A stretch of 64,000 bases of DNA from Streptomyces alfalfae. Lineage in GTDB: Bacteria; Actinomycetota; Actinomycetes; Streptomycetales; Streptomycetaceae. The stretch is taken from assembly GCF_004127445.1 (NCBI RefSeq), contig NZ_QEXM01000025.1, forward strand, positions 434,001 to 498,000. Reading direction: 5' to 3'. The translations under genes and the position numbers were made by a program. The notes beneath the pieces were generated by a model. That model was not told the origin of the DNA and searched no databases. It saw nothing but the letters and a program-made list of their open reading frames with translations. Below, piece after piece: positions 52,047 through 60,905 of the stretch. How positions within the stretch are numbered: position 1 is the first letter of the stretch; each line of letters starts with the position of its first letter.

Positions 52047-52131
52047 CGGAGGATACGAGATTCGAACTCGTGAGGGGTTGCCCCCAACACGCTTTCCAAG
52101 CGTGCGCCCTAGGCCACTAGGCGAATCCTCC
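52047..52131 (-). tRNA. tRNA-Ser (anticodon GGA)
   Basis: Minus strand: acceptor GGAGGAT/ATCCTCC, anticodon stem CACGC/GCGTG around TTGGAAA (anticodon GGA), class II variable arm, T-loop TTCGAAT, discriminator G. Confidence 0.95.
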
Positions 52132-52385
52132 GCCGCAAACAATACAAGACGTTGAGGGGTGCTCGCGAACATGATCCCGTCGGGGGCTCCCGGAGCCGGG
52201 GCGAAGGGGGTCGGAGCCGCCTCGATGTCGGGGTGGAGTCGGGGTGCAGCCGGGGCGAAGTCGATCCGGGGCCGGGCGGGAGTGGGGTTGCAGGCGGGGC
52301 GAGGGGCGGGGTGAGGGCGGTGTGGGGCGGCGGTGCGGGGCCCGGCGTCGCTTCCCGGTGCCGGGATCCGCTAGGGTGGGCGTCA

Positions 52386-52471
52386 GCCCCTCACGTGGCG
52401 CTATCTGACTGAACTCCCCCAGGGCCGGAAGGCAGCAAGGGTAGGTCGGCTCTGGCGGGTGCGTGGGGGGC
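52386..52471 (+). ncRNA. ffs: Bacterial small SRP RNA (4.5S)
   Basis: The conserved domain IV loop is present (CCAGGGCCGGAAGGCAGCAA at about 52419-52438) and the ends pair as GCCCCTCACG / CGTGGGGGGC. TAGGGT at 52372-52377 stands 8 bases before the 5' end as a -10 box. The RNA binds Ffh for membrane targeting. The position just before dnaX is the usual one in actinobacteria. Exact ends are estimated to within a few bases. Confidence 0.92.
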
Positions 52472-52524
52472 GCTTTGCGTTGGGGCGGTCCGGGTTGTCA
52501 GTGGTCGCCATTAACCTCGTATGT

Positions 52525-54816
52525 GTGTCGTCCCTTGCGCTGTACCGCCGTTATCGCCCGGAGTCGTTCGCCGAGGTCATCGGGCAGGAGCATGTAACCG
52601 ACCCGCTGCAGCAGGCGCTGCGCAACAACCGGGTCAATCATGCGTACCTGTTCAGTGGCCCCCGCGGCTGCGGCAAGACGACGAGCGCGCGCATCCTGGC
52701 CCGCTGTCTGAACTGTGAGCAAGGTCCCACCCCCACGCCCTGCGGCGAGTGCCAGTCCTGCCGCGACCTGGCGAGGAACGGCCCGGGCTCGATCGACGTC
52801 ATCGAGATCGACGCCGCGTCGCACGGTGGCGTGGACGACGCCCGTGACCTGCGGGAAAAGGCCTTCTTCGGCCCGGCGTCGAGTCGGTACAAGATCTACA
52901 TCATCGACGAGGCCCACATGGTCACCTCGGCGGGCTTCAACGCCCTCCTGAAGGTGGTCGAGGAGCCGCCGGAGCACCTCAAGTTCATCTTCGCGACGAC
53001 CGAGCCCGAGAAGGTCATCGGCACGATCCGCTCGCGCACGCACCACTACCCCTTCCGCCTCGTGCCCCCCGGCACCCTCCGCGACTATCTGGCGGAGGTC
53101 TGCGGCCGGGAGGACATGCCCGTCGAGGAGGGTGTGCTGCCGCTGGTCGTGCGGGCCGGAGCCGGTTCCGTGCGTGACTCCATGTCCGTCATGGACCAGC
53201 TCCTCGCCAGCGCCGCCGACGACGGTGTGACGTATGCCATGGCGACGTCCCTGCTCGGTTACACGGACGGTTCGCTGCTCGACTCCGTCGTCGAGGCCTT
53301 CGCCTCCGGTGACGGGGCGGCGGCCTTCGAGGTCGTGGACCGCGTCATCGAGGGGGGCAACGACCCCCGGCGCTTCGTCGCCGACCTGCTGGAGCGGCTG
53401 CGCGACCTCGTCATCCTCGCCGCCGTGCCCGACGCCGCCGAGAAGGGGCTCATCGACGCCCCGAGCGACGTGGTGGAGCGGATGCAGGCGCAGGCCGGCG
53501 TCTTCGGCGCAGCCGAGCTGAGCCGCGCCGCCGACCTGGTGAACGACGGCCTGACCGAGATGCGCGGCGCCACCTCGCCGCGCCTCCAGCTGGAGCTGAT
53601 CTGCGCGCGCGTGCTGCTTCCCGCGGCGTACGACGACGAGCGCTCCGTGATGGCCCGCCTCGACCGCCTGGAGCGCGGGGGGAACTTCGTCCCCGCGGGC
53701 CAGGGCCCCGGCCCCGCCATGGCGTACGCCCCCGGTCCGGAGGCCCACGCGGCCGTGCGGCAGCCGGGCGTGGCCATGCCTCCCGCCGGACCTCCGCAGG
53801 TTCCGCAGGGCCCGCCCGTGCCGCCGGGAGGCGGTCCCGCCGCCGCCCGCGCTGCCGTACGAGGGCCCGGCGCACCGCAGGGCGACGCCGCCCCGGAGGC
53901 CCCCGCTCCGCAGGCGGCGCCCCCCGCGGCCCCGACCCCGCCACCGGCCGCCACTCCTGCCGCCCCCGCCCCCGCCGCCCCGTCCGGTGAGCGGCGCCCC
54001 GGCGGCTGGCCCACGGCCTCCGCCCCGGGCAGCGGCCCCGCGGCCCCGGTCGCTCCTGCCGCCCCCGCCGAGACGGCCGCGCCCCAGCGTCCCGGCGGCT
54101 GGCCCACGGCTGCCCCCTCCGGCGGAGCCCCGCAGGCCCCCGCCCCGCAGACACCCGCACCGCAGCCGTCCGCGCCCGCCCCGATGGCCGTCCAGGCCCC
54201 GGCGGGCGGCGGCCCCGACCCCCGCACCCTGTGGCCGAACATCCTGGAGGCGGTGAAGAACCGCCGCCGCTTCACCTGGATCCTGCTCAGCCAGAACGCC
54301 CAGGTGGCGGGCTTCGACGGCACGACCCTGCAGATCGGCTTCGTCAACGCGGGCGCGAGGGACAACTTCGCCAGCAGCGGCAGCGAGGACGTGCTGCGCC
54401 AGGCGCTGTCGGAGCAGTTCGGCGTGCAGTGGAAGGTCGAGGCGATCGTCGACCCCTCGGGCGGCTCCGCGCCCCCGCCCGCCGCAGGGAACTTCGGCGG
54501 CGGTGGCGGCGGCGCCTCGGGCGGCTTCGGTGGCGGCAGCCCTGGCGGCCGCTTCGGCGGCGCCCCCGCGGCCCCGCGCCCCCAGACCGCCCCCCAGTCC
54601 GCCCCGGCCCGCACGCCGGCCCCGGCCCCCGCCCCTGCTCCGGAACCGGCGGCCCCGCCCCGCTCGGCCCCCGCACCGGCCCCGGAGCATGTGTCGCCCG
54701 AGGACGACATGCCCGCGGACGACGATCCCGACCTGGTCGACTCGGCCCTCTCGGGCCACGACCTGATCATGCGGGAACTGGGCGCGACGGTGGTGGACGA
54801 GTACCCCAACGTGTGA
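52525..54816 (+). CDS. dnaX: DNA polymerase III subunit gamma/tau
   Basis: 763 residues. The clamp-loader AAA+ module begins SSLALYRRYRPESFAEVIGQ, has the Walker A GPRGCGKT (45-52), zinc cysteines 61, 64, 73, 76 and 79 and the Walker B IYIIDEAHM. A Pro/Ala-rich linker (about 410-575) leads to a tau-like domain (LWPNILEAVKNRRRFTWILL) and a Gly/Pro-rich tail. I see no A-rich slippery site, so a programmed frameshift to gamma is unlikely. GTG 52525 has no ribosome site. A longer start at 52459 would overlap the SRP RNA. Confidence 0.95.
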   Translation: MSSLALYRRYRPESFAEVIGQEHVTDPLQQALRNNRVNHAYLFSGPRGCGKTTSARILARCLNCEQGPTPTPCGECQSCRDLARNGPGSIDVIEIDAASHGGVDDARDLREKAFFGPASSRYKIYIIDEAHMVTSAGFNALLKVVEEPPEHLKFIFATTEPEKVIGTIRSRTHHYPFRLVPPGTLRDYLAEVCGREDMPVEEGVLPLVVRAGAGSVRDSMSVMDQLLASAADDGVTYAMATSLLGYTDGSLLDSVVEAFASGDGAAAFEVVDRVIEGGNDPRRFVADLLERLRDLVILAAVPDAAEKGLIDAPSDVVERMQAQAGVFGAAELSRAADLVNDGLTEMRGATSPRLQLELICARVLLPAAYDDERSVMARLDRLERGGNFVPAGQGPGPAMAYAPGPEAHAAVRQPGVAMPPAGPPQVPQGPPVPPGGGPAAARAAVRGPGAPQGDAAPEAPAPQAAPPAAPTPPPAATPAAPAPAAPSGERRPGGWPTASAPGSGPAAPVAPAAPAETAAPQRPGGWPTAAPSGGAPQAPAPQTPAPQPSAPAPMAVQAPAGGGPDPRTLWPNILEAVKNRRRFTWILLSQNAQVAGFDGTTLQIGFVNAGARDNFASSGSEDVLRQALSEQFGVQWKVEAIVDPSGGSAPPPAAGNFGGGGGGASGGFGGGSPGGRFGGAPAAPRPQTAPQSAPARTPAPAPAPAPEPAAPPRSAPAPAPEHVSPEDDMPADDDPDLVDSALSGHDLIMRELGATVVDEYPNV

Positions 54817-55178
54817 CCGCGGGCCCGTGAGCGACCGCCCCAGCCTCGCGGCCCGTGAGCGACCCGCCCCAGCCCTGCGGCACGTAGGCGGCCGCAGGGC
54901 GCGGGGTGCAGGGCACGGCGGGCCCCTGCGCGCCCGAGGCACCCGAAGAAACGGGCGGGGGGTGGAAGAGGTCGGTCGCGGAGCGACGGGGCGGGTGGGG
55001 GCCGGGCCGCGGACGAAGGGTGGGGGAGCCCACTCCAGAGCGCCGGTCAAGGCCAAGAGCCACCGGTCGGGCAGGGCCGTGGGGAGCGGCCGGGCCGCCC
55101 AGGGCTGGACGATCGTACGAAAGGCTCCGCAGCCGGACCTCGGGGAGGCATACGAAGCCACCCGCTAGGCTGACCACC
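54817..55178 (+). other. Intergenic region between dnaX and purD
   Basis: About 360 bases. It begins with a partial direct repeat of about 36 bp (GCCCGTGAGCGAC at 54825 and 54851). No gene with a credible start is seen, and no purine riboswitch. The last 15 bases hold the purD promoter. Confidence 0.5.
55166..55171 (+). promoter_or_regulatory. -10 box of a likely leaderless purD transcript
   Basis: TAGGCT ends 7 bases before the purD GTG, the spacing at which transcription would begin on the start codon. No ribosome site is present. Confidence 0.5.
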
Positions 55179-56432
55179 GTGAAGGTCCTCGTCATCGGCA
55201 GTGGTGCCCGCGAACACGCCCTGTGCCGCTCTCTGTCCCTCGACCCCGACGTCTCCGAGCTGCACTGCGCCCCCGGCAACGCCGGCATCGCAGAGGTGGC
55301 CGAGACCCACCAGGTCGACGCCCTCGACGGCACCGCCGTGACCGCCCTCGCCGAGCGGCTCGGCGCGGGCCTGGTGATCGTGGGCCCGGAGGCCCCGCTC
55401 GTCGCCGGTGTCGCCGACGCCGTGCGCGCCGCCGGCATCCCCTGCTTCGGCCCGTCCAAGGAGGCCGCGGAGCTCGAGGGTTCCAAGGCGTTCGCCAAGG
55501 ACGTGATGGCGGGCGCGAGCGTGCCGACGGCGCGGTCCTACGTCTGCACCACGCCCGAGCAGGTCGACAAGGCCCTCGACGCCTTCGGCGCGCCGTACGT
55601 CGTCAAGGACGACGGGCTCGCCGCCGGCAAGGGCGTCGTCGTGACGGACGACGTCGAGGCGGCCCGCGCGCACGCCAACGCCTGCGACCGCGTGGTCATC
55701 GAGGAGTTCCTCGACGGCCCCGAGGTCTCCCTCTTCGCGGTCACCGACGGCGAGACGGTCGTCCCGCTCCAGCCCGCCCAGGACTTCAAGCGCGCGCTCG
55801 ACGGCGACGAGGGCCCCAACACGGGCGGGATGGGCGCGTACTCGCCGCTGCCGTGGGCCGACCCGAAGCTAGTCGACGAGGTCATGCGGACCGTGCTCCA
55901 GCCGACGGTCGACGAGCTGCGCCGCCGGGGCACGCCATTCGCTGGGCTGCTGTACGCGGGCCTGGCGATCACGAGCCGCGGCGTACGGGTCATCGAGTTC
56001 AACGCCCGTTTCGGCGACCCCGAGACCCAGGTGGTCCTCGCCCGGCTGAAGACGCCGCTCGGCGGGCTCCTGATGGCCGCGGCCACCGGCAACCTCGCCG
56101 ACCTGCCCCCGCTGCGCTGGAGCGACGACGCCGCGGTGACCGTGGTCGTCGCCTCGCACAACTACCCCGGCACGCCTCGCAAGGGCGACCCCATCGAGGG
56201 GCTCGACGAGGTGGCGGCGCAGGACGCCCCCGACGCGTACGTCCTGCACGCCGGCACCCGGCGCGAGGGTGACGCCGTGGTCAGCGCCGGTGGCCGCGTG
56301 CTGTCCGTGACGGCGACGGGCAGCGGCCTCACCGAGGCCCGGGAGCGCGCGTACGCCGCGCTGTCCCGCATCCGCCTCGACGGTTCGCAGCACCGTACGG
56401 ACATCGCGGCGAAGGCGGCGGCCGAGGCGTGA
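55179..56432 (+). CDS. purD: Phosphoribosylamine-glycine ligase
   Basis: 417 residues, the normal length. N-terminal [18 protein letters not shown], the ATP-grasp motifs [20 protein letters not shown] and [20 protein letters not shown], and [18 protein letters not shown]. It makes GAR, the second step of purine synthesis. purC lies 4.5 kb downstream in the same direction, separated by two unrelated genes. Confidence 0.95.
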   Translation: MKVLVIGSGAREHALCRSLSLDPDVSELHCAPGNAGIAEVAETHQVDALDGTAVTALAERLGAGLVIVGPEAPLVAGVADAVRAAGIPCFGPSKEAAELEGSKAFAKDVMAGASVPTARSYVCTTPEQVDKALDAFGAPYVVKDDGLAAGKGVVVTDDVEAARAHANACDRVVIEEFLDGPEVSLFAVTDGETVVPLQPAQDFKRALDGDEGPNTGGMGAYSPLPWADPKLVDEVMRTVLQPTVDELRRRGTPFAGLLYAGLAITSRGVRVIEFNARFGDPETQVVLARLKTPLGGLLMAAATGNLADLPPLRWSDDAAVTVVVASHNYPGTPRKGDPIEGLDEVAAQDAPDAYVLHAGTRREGDAVVSAGGRVLSVTATGSGLTEARERAYAALSRIRLDGSQHRTDIAAKAAAEA

Positions 56433-56502
56433 GGCCCGGCTCCGCCGGGTGAGCCGCCGGGGCGCGGGTCCCGGATCTCGAAGCCGCAGGCCGCCGCAGC
56501 GC

Positions 56503-56690
56503 CGCCGCAGCGGCAGTACGGAACCCGCCGCTGTGAGGGAACGGCACCCGCCCGTCGGAGCCGCGCCCGCCCGCCGCAGCGGCAGCACGGAACCCGCCGC
56601 CGTGAGGGAACGGCACCCGCCCGCCCGCCGGAGCCGCGCCCGCCCGCCGGAGCCGCGCCCGCCCGCTGGAGCCGCGCCCATTCGCCGGGT
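56503..56690. repeat. 69-bp direct repeat with 18-bp repeats
   Basis: CGCCGCAGCGGCAG with its following 55 bases occurs at 56503 and again at 56572, nearly unchanged. From about 56625 there follow three copies of an 18-19-bp unit (CGCCCGCCGGAGCCGCG). Confidence 0.8.
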
Positions 56691-56742
56691 CGGCACTCGC
56701 CCGCGGGGGCGGCACTCGCCGTACACGCCTTTCGGCCAAGTT

Positions 56743-56776
56743 CAGGCCCTGGATCCAGCCTCGGATCCAGGGCCTG
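56743..56776. terminator. Terminator downstream of purD
   Basis: CAGGCCCTGGATCC / GGATCCAGGGCCTG, perfect 14-bp stem with an AGCCTC loop, followed by TCTCCT. Confidence 0.85.
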
Positions 56777-57017
56777 TCTCCTGTCCGCCTCGGGTTCGCG
56801 TGACGCCCGTTCGGGCTCGCGCGGTGCCCGTTCGGCGCTCGCCCGGTGCTTGCTCGACGGCCACCTTTAGCCAAAGCCATTCCATCGAGTGACCGCTGCC
56901 CTATCCGGCTGACGACGTCCGGCACCCCAACTAGGGTGCGGCGGAAGCCTTCCGGGCGCCCAGAGCCAAACAGACCACCGGCATTGCGGTGTCGGCGGCG
57001 GGTGCAACAGTGGGGGA

Positions 57018-57077
57018 ATGAGCAACGCCAACGCCATTGACGTGTGCCACCGGCCCCGGCCGGTGGCCGAGCAGTAG
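57018..57077 (+). CDS. Possible 19-residue leader peptide with overlapping hairpin
   Basis: ATG after TGGGGGA, encoding MSNANAIDVCHRPRPVAEQ and ending TAG ten bases before the next gene. Inside it GCCACCGGCC and GGCCGGTGGC (57046-57067) form a 10-bp hairpin. The arrangement of a short frame with its own ribosome site and a stem that could compete with ribosomes is that of a translation-coupled leader. Conservation is unknown. Confidence 0.4.
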   Translation: MSNANAIDVCHRPRPVAEQ

Positions 57078-57087
57078 GCAGCAGGGG

Positions 57088-58914
57088 GTGCCATCGGTCG
57101 TGTCAGGTCCGGGTGTGGAGGTGGGCGCGCAGGCCGCGCGTTCACGGGCTCTCGCCGTGCTGCGGCTGCGCAGCAGGGCGCTGGCCGTCGCCCTGCTGCC
57201 CGCGGCCGTCGCCGTCGTGCTCGTCGCCGGTGGTGTCATGGGCCATATGGAGGGCCCGGGCTGGGACGTCGCGCGCTGGGCCGTCGCGGTCCTCGCCCTG
57301 CTCGTCCTGCTCGCCGCGGGAGCCGTCGCCCTGGTCGTGGCCAGGGCGAGGCCCGCCCTGAGCCCCACGGTGCCGGTGCCCGAGGAGTCCGCCCCCGATC
57401 TGTACCGCCTGGTCCGTGACCTCGCCGACCGGCTCGACGTGCCTGCGCCCTCGGCGATAGCGCTCACCCCCGACTGCGACAGCTGGCTGGAGGACCGCAC
57501 CCACCCCGCGCACGGCACGCCCGCCGACGCGGCCCCCGCCGAGGACGCCCGCGCCACGCACCGCCCGTCCTTCACCGCGCCCGTGCTCGTCATCGGCTCC
57601 CCGTTCCTGTGGTGGATGCGGGTCGGCGAGCTGCGCGCGGTCCTCGCCCCCGTCGTGGCGGGTACGGGCCCCTCCGCGCACCCCGACATAGCCGCCGCCC
57701 GGCGCTTCGTGCGCGGGCTCGACGCCGCGGTGGCCGACGCCTCGGCCCCCGGCCGCGCCCCCCTGCTCCGCCCACTGCTCGCGGGTGTCGGCTGGGTGGC
57801 CCGGCTGCTGCTGCGCAACTGCCGGGTGCACGCCGCCGAGATGGAGCGCGGCGTCGCCGCGGCCGCCGCCGAGCGCGCCCAGGCCGTGGACTACGGCGTG
57901 CGGATCGTCGCCCAGGAGCAGGTCGGCCTCGCGTACGCGGGGTGGGACCGGCTGCTCACCCGGGTCGCGCTGCCCGCCTGGCGGATGGGCCGCTGGCCGT
58001 CCCGGCTCGACGCGGGCGTGGTCGCCGCGCTGACCGAGCTCTCCCGCAGGGACCGCCTCGCGGAGGGCTTCGCCTCGCGCCTGGGCGAGCGCCCCGCCTG
58101 TGACCTGCTGGAGGAGCCCGGCATGGTGGACGAGGCCGCCTCGCTCCTCGCCGCGCGCCTCTTCCACGGCGGTCCGGCCGAGCCGGGCCCGGACTGGGCC
58201 CCGGTGGCGTGGCAGGAGTATCCGGACGAGGTCGTGGACCGCAAGTGGCGTACGGACGCGGCGCGGCTGCACCGCGTCCTCGACTCCCTCGGCGTCGACC
58301 ACCTCGCGGACCCGGCCGCCGCCGGACCGGAGGGGCCGACCCTCGGCCGCGTCCTCGCCCACCTCACTGCGCCCGACGCCACGGGCGGGCCCGACGCCGT
58401 CGCGACGGCCGACCCGGCCCGCCTCGAAGCCTCCGCGGCGAGCATCGCCCCTGACGACGCCCCCGATGTCGCCCCTGACGACACCTCCGACGACACCTCC
58501 GACGACGCCCCCGATGAGGGCCCCCGCGGCATGCTCGCCGCCTCGCTCACGGCCGAGCTGGCCCGTGAGGAGGCCACGGCCCCGCCTCGCCCGGCCCCCG
58601 CCGGGCAGGGACCTGACGAGGCGCTCTGGGTGGACGGGGCACTGCCCCTCTTCCCGCTCCAGCCGCCCCGCACCGGACGCGAGCTCCTCGCCGACCACGT
58701 GACCGCGATGGTCTGCTGCGCCGCCGTGGACACCGCGGGAGCCGCCCCCGGCCTCGACTGGCTCGACGGCCCCGCCCTACTGATCGGCGGCGAGCGCGCG
58801 GCCGACCTCGCGCCGAGCGTGCGGAGCCTCGTGGAGCGGGGCGACCCCGCACCGCTGCGCGACTGGCTCACCCGCCTCGGCGTCCGCCCGGAGAAGCCGG
58901 TCCGCCTGGCCTGA
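57088..58914 (+). CDS. M48-like membrane protein lacking the HEXXH zinc motif
   Basis: 608 residues from GTG 57088. Two membrane segments (AVALLPAAVAVVLVAGGVMG and a second near 70-90) are followed by APDLYRLVRDLADRLDVPAP, resembling the start of M48 peptidases. Then PVLVIGSPFLWWMRVGELRA aligns with the strand and helix that normally lead into HELGH, but here reads VLAPVVAG, with no zinc ligands. A helical domain follows, then an acidic repeat (DDAPDVAPDDTSDDTSDDAP near 470). Probably a non-catalytic scaffold. GTG 57100 is an alternative start. Confidence 0.7.
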   Translation: MPSVVSGPGVEVGAQAARSRALAVLRLRSRALAVALLPAAVAVVLVAGGVMGHMEGPGWDVARWAVAVLALLVLLAAGAVALVVARARPALSPTVPVPEESAPDLYRLVRDLADRLDVPAPSAIALTPDCDSWLEDRTHPAHGTPADAAPAEDARATHRPSFTAPVLVIGSPFLWWMRVGELRAVLAPVVAGTGPSAHPDIAAARRFVRGLDAAVADASAPGRAPLLRPLLAGVGWVARLLLRNCRVHAAEMERGVAAAAAERAQAVDYGVRIVAQEQVGLAYAGWDRLLTRVALPAWRMGRWPSRLDAGVVAALTELSRRDRLAEGFASRLGERPACDLLEEPGMVDEAASLLAARLFHGGPAEPGPDWAPVAWQEYPDEVVDRKWRTDAARLHRVLDSLGVDHLADPAAAGPEGPTLGRVLAHLTAPDATGGPDAVATADPARLEASAASIAPDDAPDVAPDDTSDDTSDDAPDEGPRGMLAASLTAELAREEATAPPRPAPAGQGPDEALWVDGALPLFPLQPPRTGRELLADHVTAMVCCAAVDTAGAAPGLDWLDGPALLIGGERAADLAPSVRSLVERGDPAPLRDWLTRLGVRPEKPVRLA

Positions 58915-59324
58915 GCGAGCCGCAGCCGCCCAGCCGCCCAGCCGCCCGTCCCCGGGCACCCGCGCCGAGCCGCAGCCGCAGCCGCAGCCGCCCCGAGCCG
59001 CACGCCCCAGCCGCCCGCCCCGGAGCAGCCGCACTCCAAGCGCTCCCGAGCCACGTGGACCGAGCGCCCAGGCCACACGCACCCACCCGAGCCGCACCTA
59101 CCCGAGCCGCACCTACCCGAGCCGCACCTGCCCGAGCCGCACCCACCCGAGCCACACGCGCCCAAGGCGCCGGAGCACAGATATCCGGAAGACAACGTTC
59201 CGATCTCGTCAATTCACGACGAACGGTGACGGCCTGCGTGCGTAATGTGATGTGCTGGGCGTGGCCCCGGTCGTACGTACAGACCGGATACGCCGGCTCG
59301 GGGGAGCGAGGGAGGGAAGGGCAC
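58915..59324 (+). other. Intergenic region with repeats
   Basis: About 410 bases, the first two thirds of repeats. The last 120 bases are less GC-rich and contain the likely promoter of the following gene. No gene is supported. Confidence 0.5.
59086..59160. repeat. 15-bp tandem repeat between membrane protein and DMFase-like gene
   Basis: CCCGAGCCGCACCTA-type units start at 59086, 59101, 59116, 59131 and 59146, the last degenerate. Sequence from 58925 on is of similar composition. The frame of the next gene stays open through it, giving repeats of Thr-Arg-Ala-Ala-Pro, but no ribosome site supports translation there. Confidence 0.85.
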
Positions 59325-60812
59325 ATGGGGCAGGAGCCGATCCGCCGCTGGGAATCGGGGGCGCTCGCGCACGCCGTGTCGGACCCCTTCGGACAGGGCC
59401 CACTGCCCTGGCTCCGCGGCTCCGAGCACTACTTCGACGACACGGGCCAGGTCGTGCCCTGGTACGTCGAGCACGCCTCGCCCCCGGGGGCCGACATCCC
59501 GGCGGCCCGCACCGGAGGCCCGCTGAACGCCGACGACGTGCGCCGCCAGATCAAGGGCTTCACCTCCACCGGAGCCGCCGCTCCCGGCGAGGCCATCGAC
59601 TTCCACGTCACGGTCGACCCGCCCCAGCAGTTCAGCGTCGACATCTACCGCATCGGGCACTACGGCGGCGACGGCGCGTCGAAGATCACCACGAGTCCCC
59701 GCCTGTCCGGCATCGTCCAGCCCGCCCCCCTCACCGCGGACCGCACCGTCTCCTGCCACCACTGGTGGCTCTCCTGGCGGCTGCAGATCCCGAGCTACTG
59801 GAACGTCGGGGCGTATGTGGCGGTGCTGACCACCGCCGACGGGTACCGCTCGCACGTCCCCTTCACGGTCCGCGACGACCACCCCGCCGACCTCCTGCTG
59901 CTCCTGCCGGACGTCACCTGGCAGGCGTACAACCTCTATCCCGAGGACGGCCGCACGGGCGCGAGTCTCTACCACGCCTGGGACGAGCAGGGACGTCTCC
60001 TCGGCGAGGGCGAGGCCGCCGTCACGGTCTCCTTCGACCGGCCGTTCGCCGGGGCCGGCCTGCCGCTCCACGTGGGCCACGCCTACGACTTCATCCGCTG
60101 GGCCGAGCGGTACGGATACGACCTCGCGTACGCGGACGCCCGCGACCTGCACGCGGGCCGCATCGACCCCGGGCGCTACCGCGGCCTGGTCTTCCCCGGC
60201 CACGACGAGTACTGGTCACCCGCCATGCGCCGCACCGCCGAGCTGGCCCGCGACGGCGGCACCTCCCTGGTCTTCCTCTCCGCCAACACCATGTACTGGC
60301 AGGTGGAGCTGGCCCCCTCCCCGTCCGGCGTCCCCGACCGCCTGCTGACCTGCCGCAAGCGCCGCGGCCCCGGCCGCCCTGCCCTCTGGCGCGAGCGCGA
60401 CGGCGACAAGACCGCCGAGCAGCAGCTGATCGGCATCCAGTACGCGGGCCGGGTCCCCGAGCCGCACCCCCTGGTCGTGCGCAACGCCGACCACTGGCTC
60501 TGGGAGGCGACGGGGGCGCACGAGGGCGACGAGCTGGACGGCCTCGTCGCGGGCGAGGCCGACCGCTACTTCCCGCGGACGCCGCTCCCCGAGCACCAGG
60601 GCCGCATCCTGCTCGCCCACTCCCCGTACACGGACACCGAGGGCGCCAAGCGCCACCAGGAGACCTCGCTCTACCGCGCCCCCTCGGGCGCCCTGGTCTT
60701 CGCCTCCGGCACCTTCGCCTGGTCCCCCGCGCTCGACCGTCCGGGCCATGTGGACACGCGCGTGCAGCGCGCCACGGCCAATCTCCTCGACCGCATCTGC
60801 AAGCGGGACTGA
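59325..60812 (+). CDS. N,N-dimethylformamidase beta-subunit-like protein
   Basis: 495 residues. Sequence such as SVDIYRIGHYGGDGASKITT, LLLLPDVTWQAYNLYPEDGR and VFPGHDEYWSPAMRRTAELA matches the family typed on the large subunit of dimethylformamidase, with the iron-ligand-like Tyr, Glu and His residues in the HDEYW region. No small alpha subunit is adjacent, so amidase activity is uncertain, and no signal peptide is seen. ATG 59325 is chosen for GGAGGGAAGG; the frame is open upstream through repeats only. Its place between purD and purC suggests no purine role. Confidence 0.8.
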   Translation: MGQEPIRRWESGALAHAVSDPFGQGPLPWLRGSEHYFDDTGQVVPWYVEHASPPGADIPAARTGGPLNADDVRRQIKGFTSTGAAAPGEAIDFHVTVDPPQQFSVDIYRIGHYGGDGASKITTSPRLSGIVQPAPLTADRTVSCHHWWLSWRLQIPSYWNVGAYVAVLTTADGYRSHVPFTVRDDHPADLLLLLPDVTWQAYNLYPEDGRTGASLYHAWDEQGRLLGEGEAAVTVSFDRPFAGAGLPLHVGHAYDFIRWAERYGYDLAYADARDLHAGRIDPGRYRGLVFPGHDEYWSPAMRRTAELARDGGTSLVFLSANTMYWQVELAPSPSGVPDRLLTCRKRRGPGRPALWRERDGDKTAEQQLIGIQYAGRVPEPHPLVVRNADHWLWEATGAHEGDELDGLVAGEADRYFPRTPLPEHQGRILLAHSPYTDTEGAKRHQETSLYRAPSGALVFASGTFAWSPALDRPGHVDTRVQRATANLLDRICKRD

Positions 60813-60905
60813 CCGCCGCGCACATTCCCGCCCGCCCCCTGGCCGAGAGCACGCCCCCGATACGGGAGAATCGACAGCACTTGGCCAGAACCACCGGGAG
60901 GAACC

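Larger units (their letters stand above)
56433..57017 (+). other. Repeat-rich intergenic region after purD
   Basis: About 585 bases holding a 69-bp direct repeat, short 18-bp repeats and a strong terminator. No plausible gene is seen before the short reading frame at 57018. Confidence 0.6.

Noticed and set aside
52525-54816. Programmed frameshift in dnaX
   Set aside because: No A-rich slippery heptamer is visible; the tau-like domain is reached in frame.
59055-59324. N-terminal extension of the DMFase-like protein through 15-bp repeats
   Set aside because: No ribosome site, repeat-derived residues, and a strong ribosome site exists before ATG 59325.
54817-60905. Purine riboswitch before purD or purC
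   Set aside because: No aptamer-like conserved core was recognised, and purD appears leaderless.
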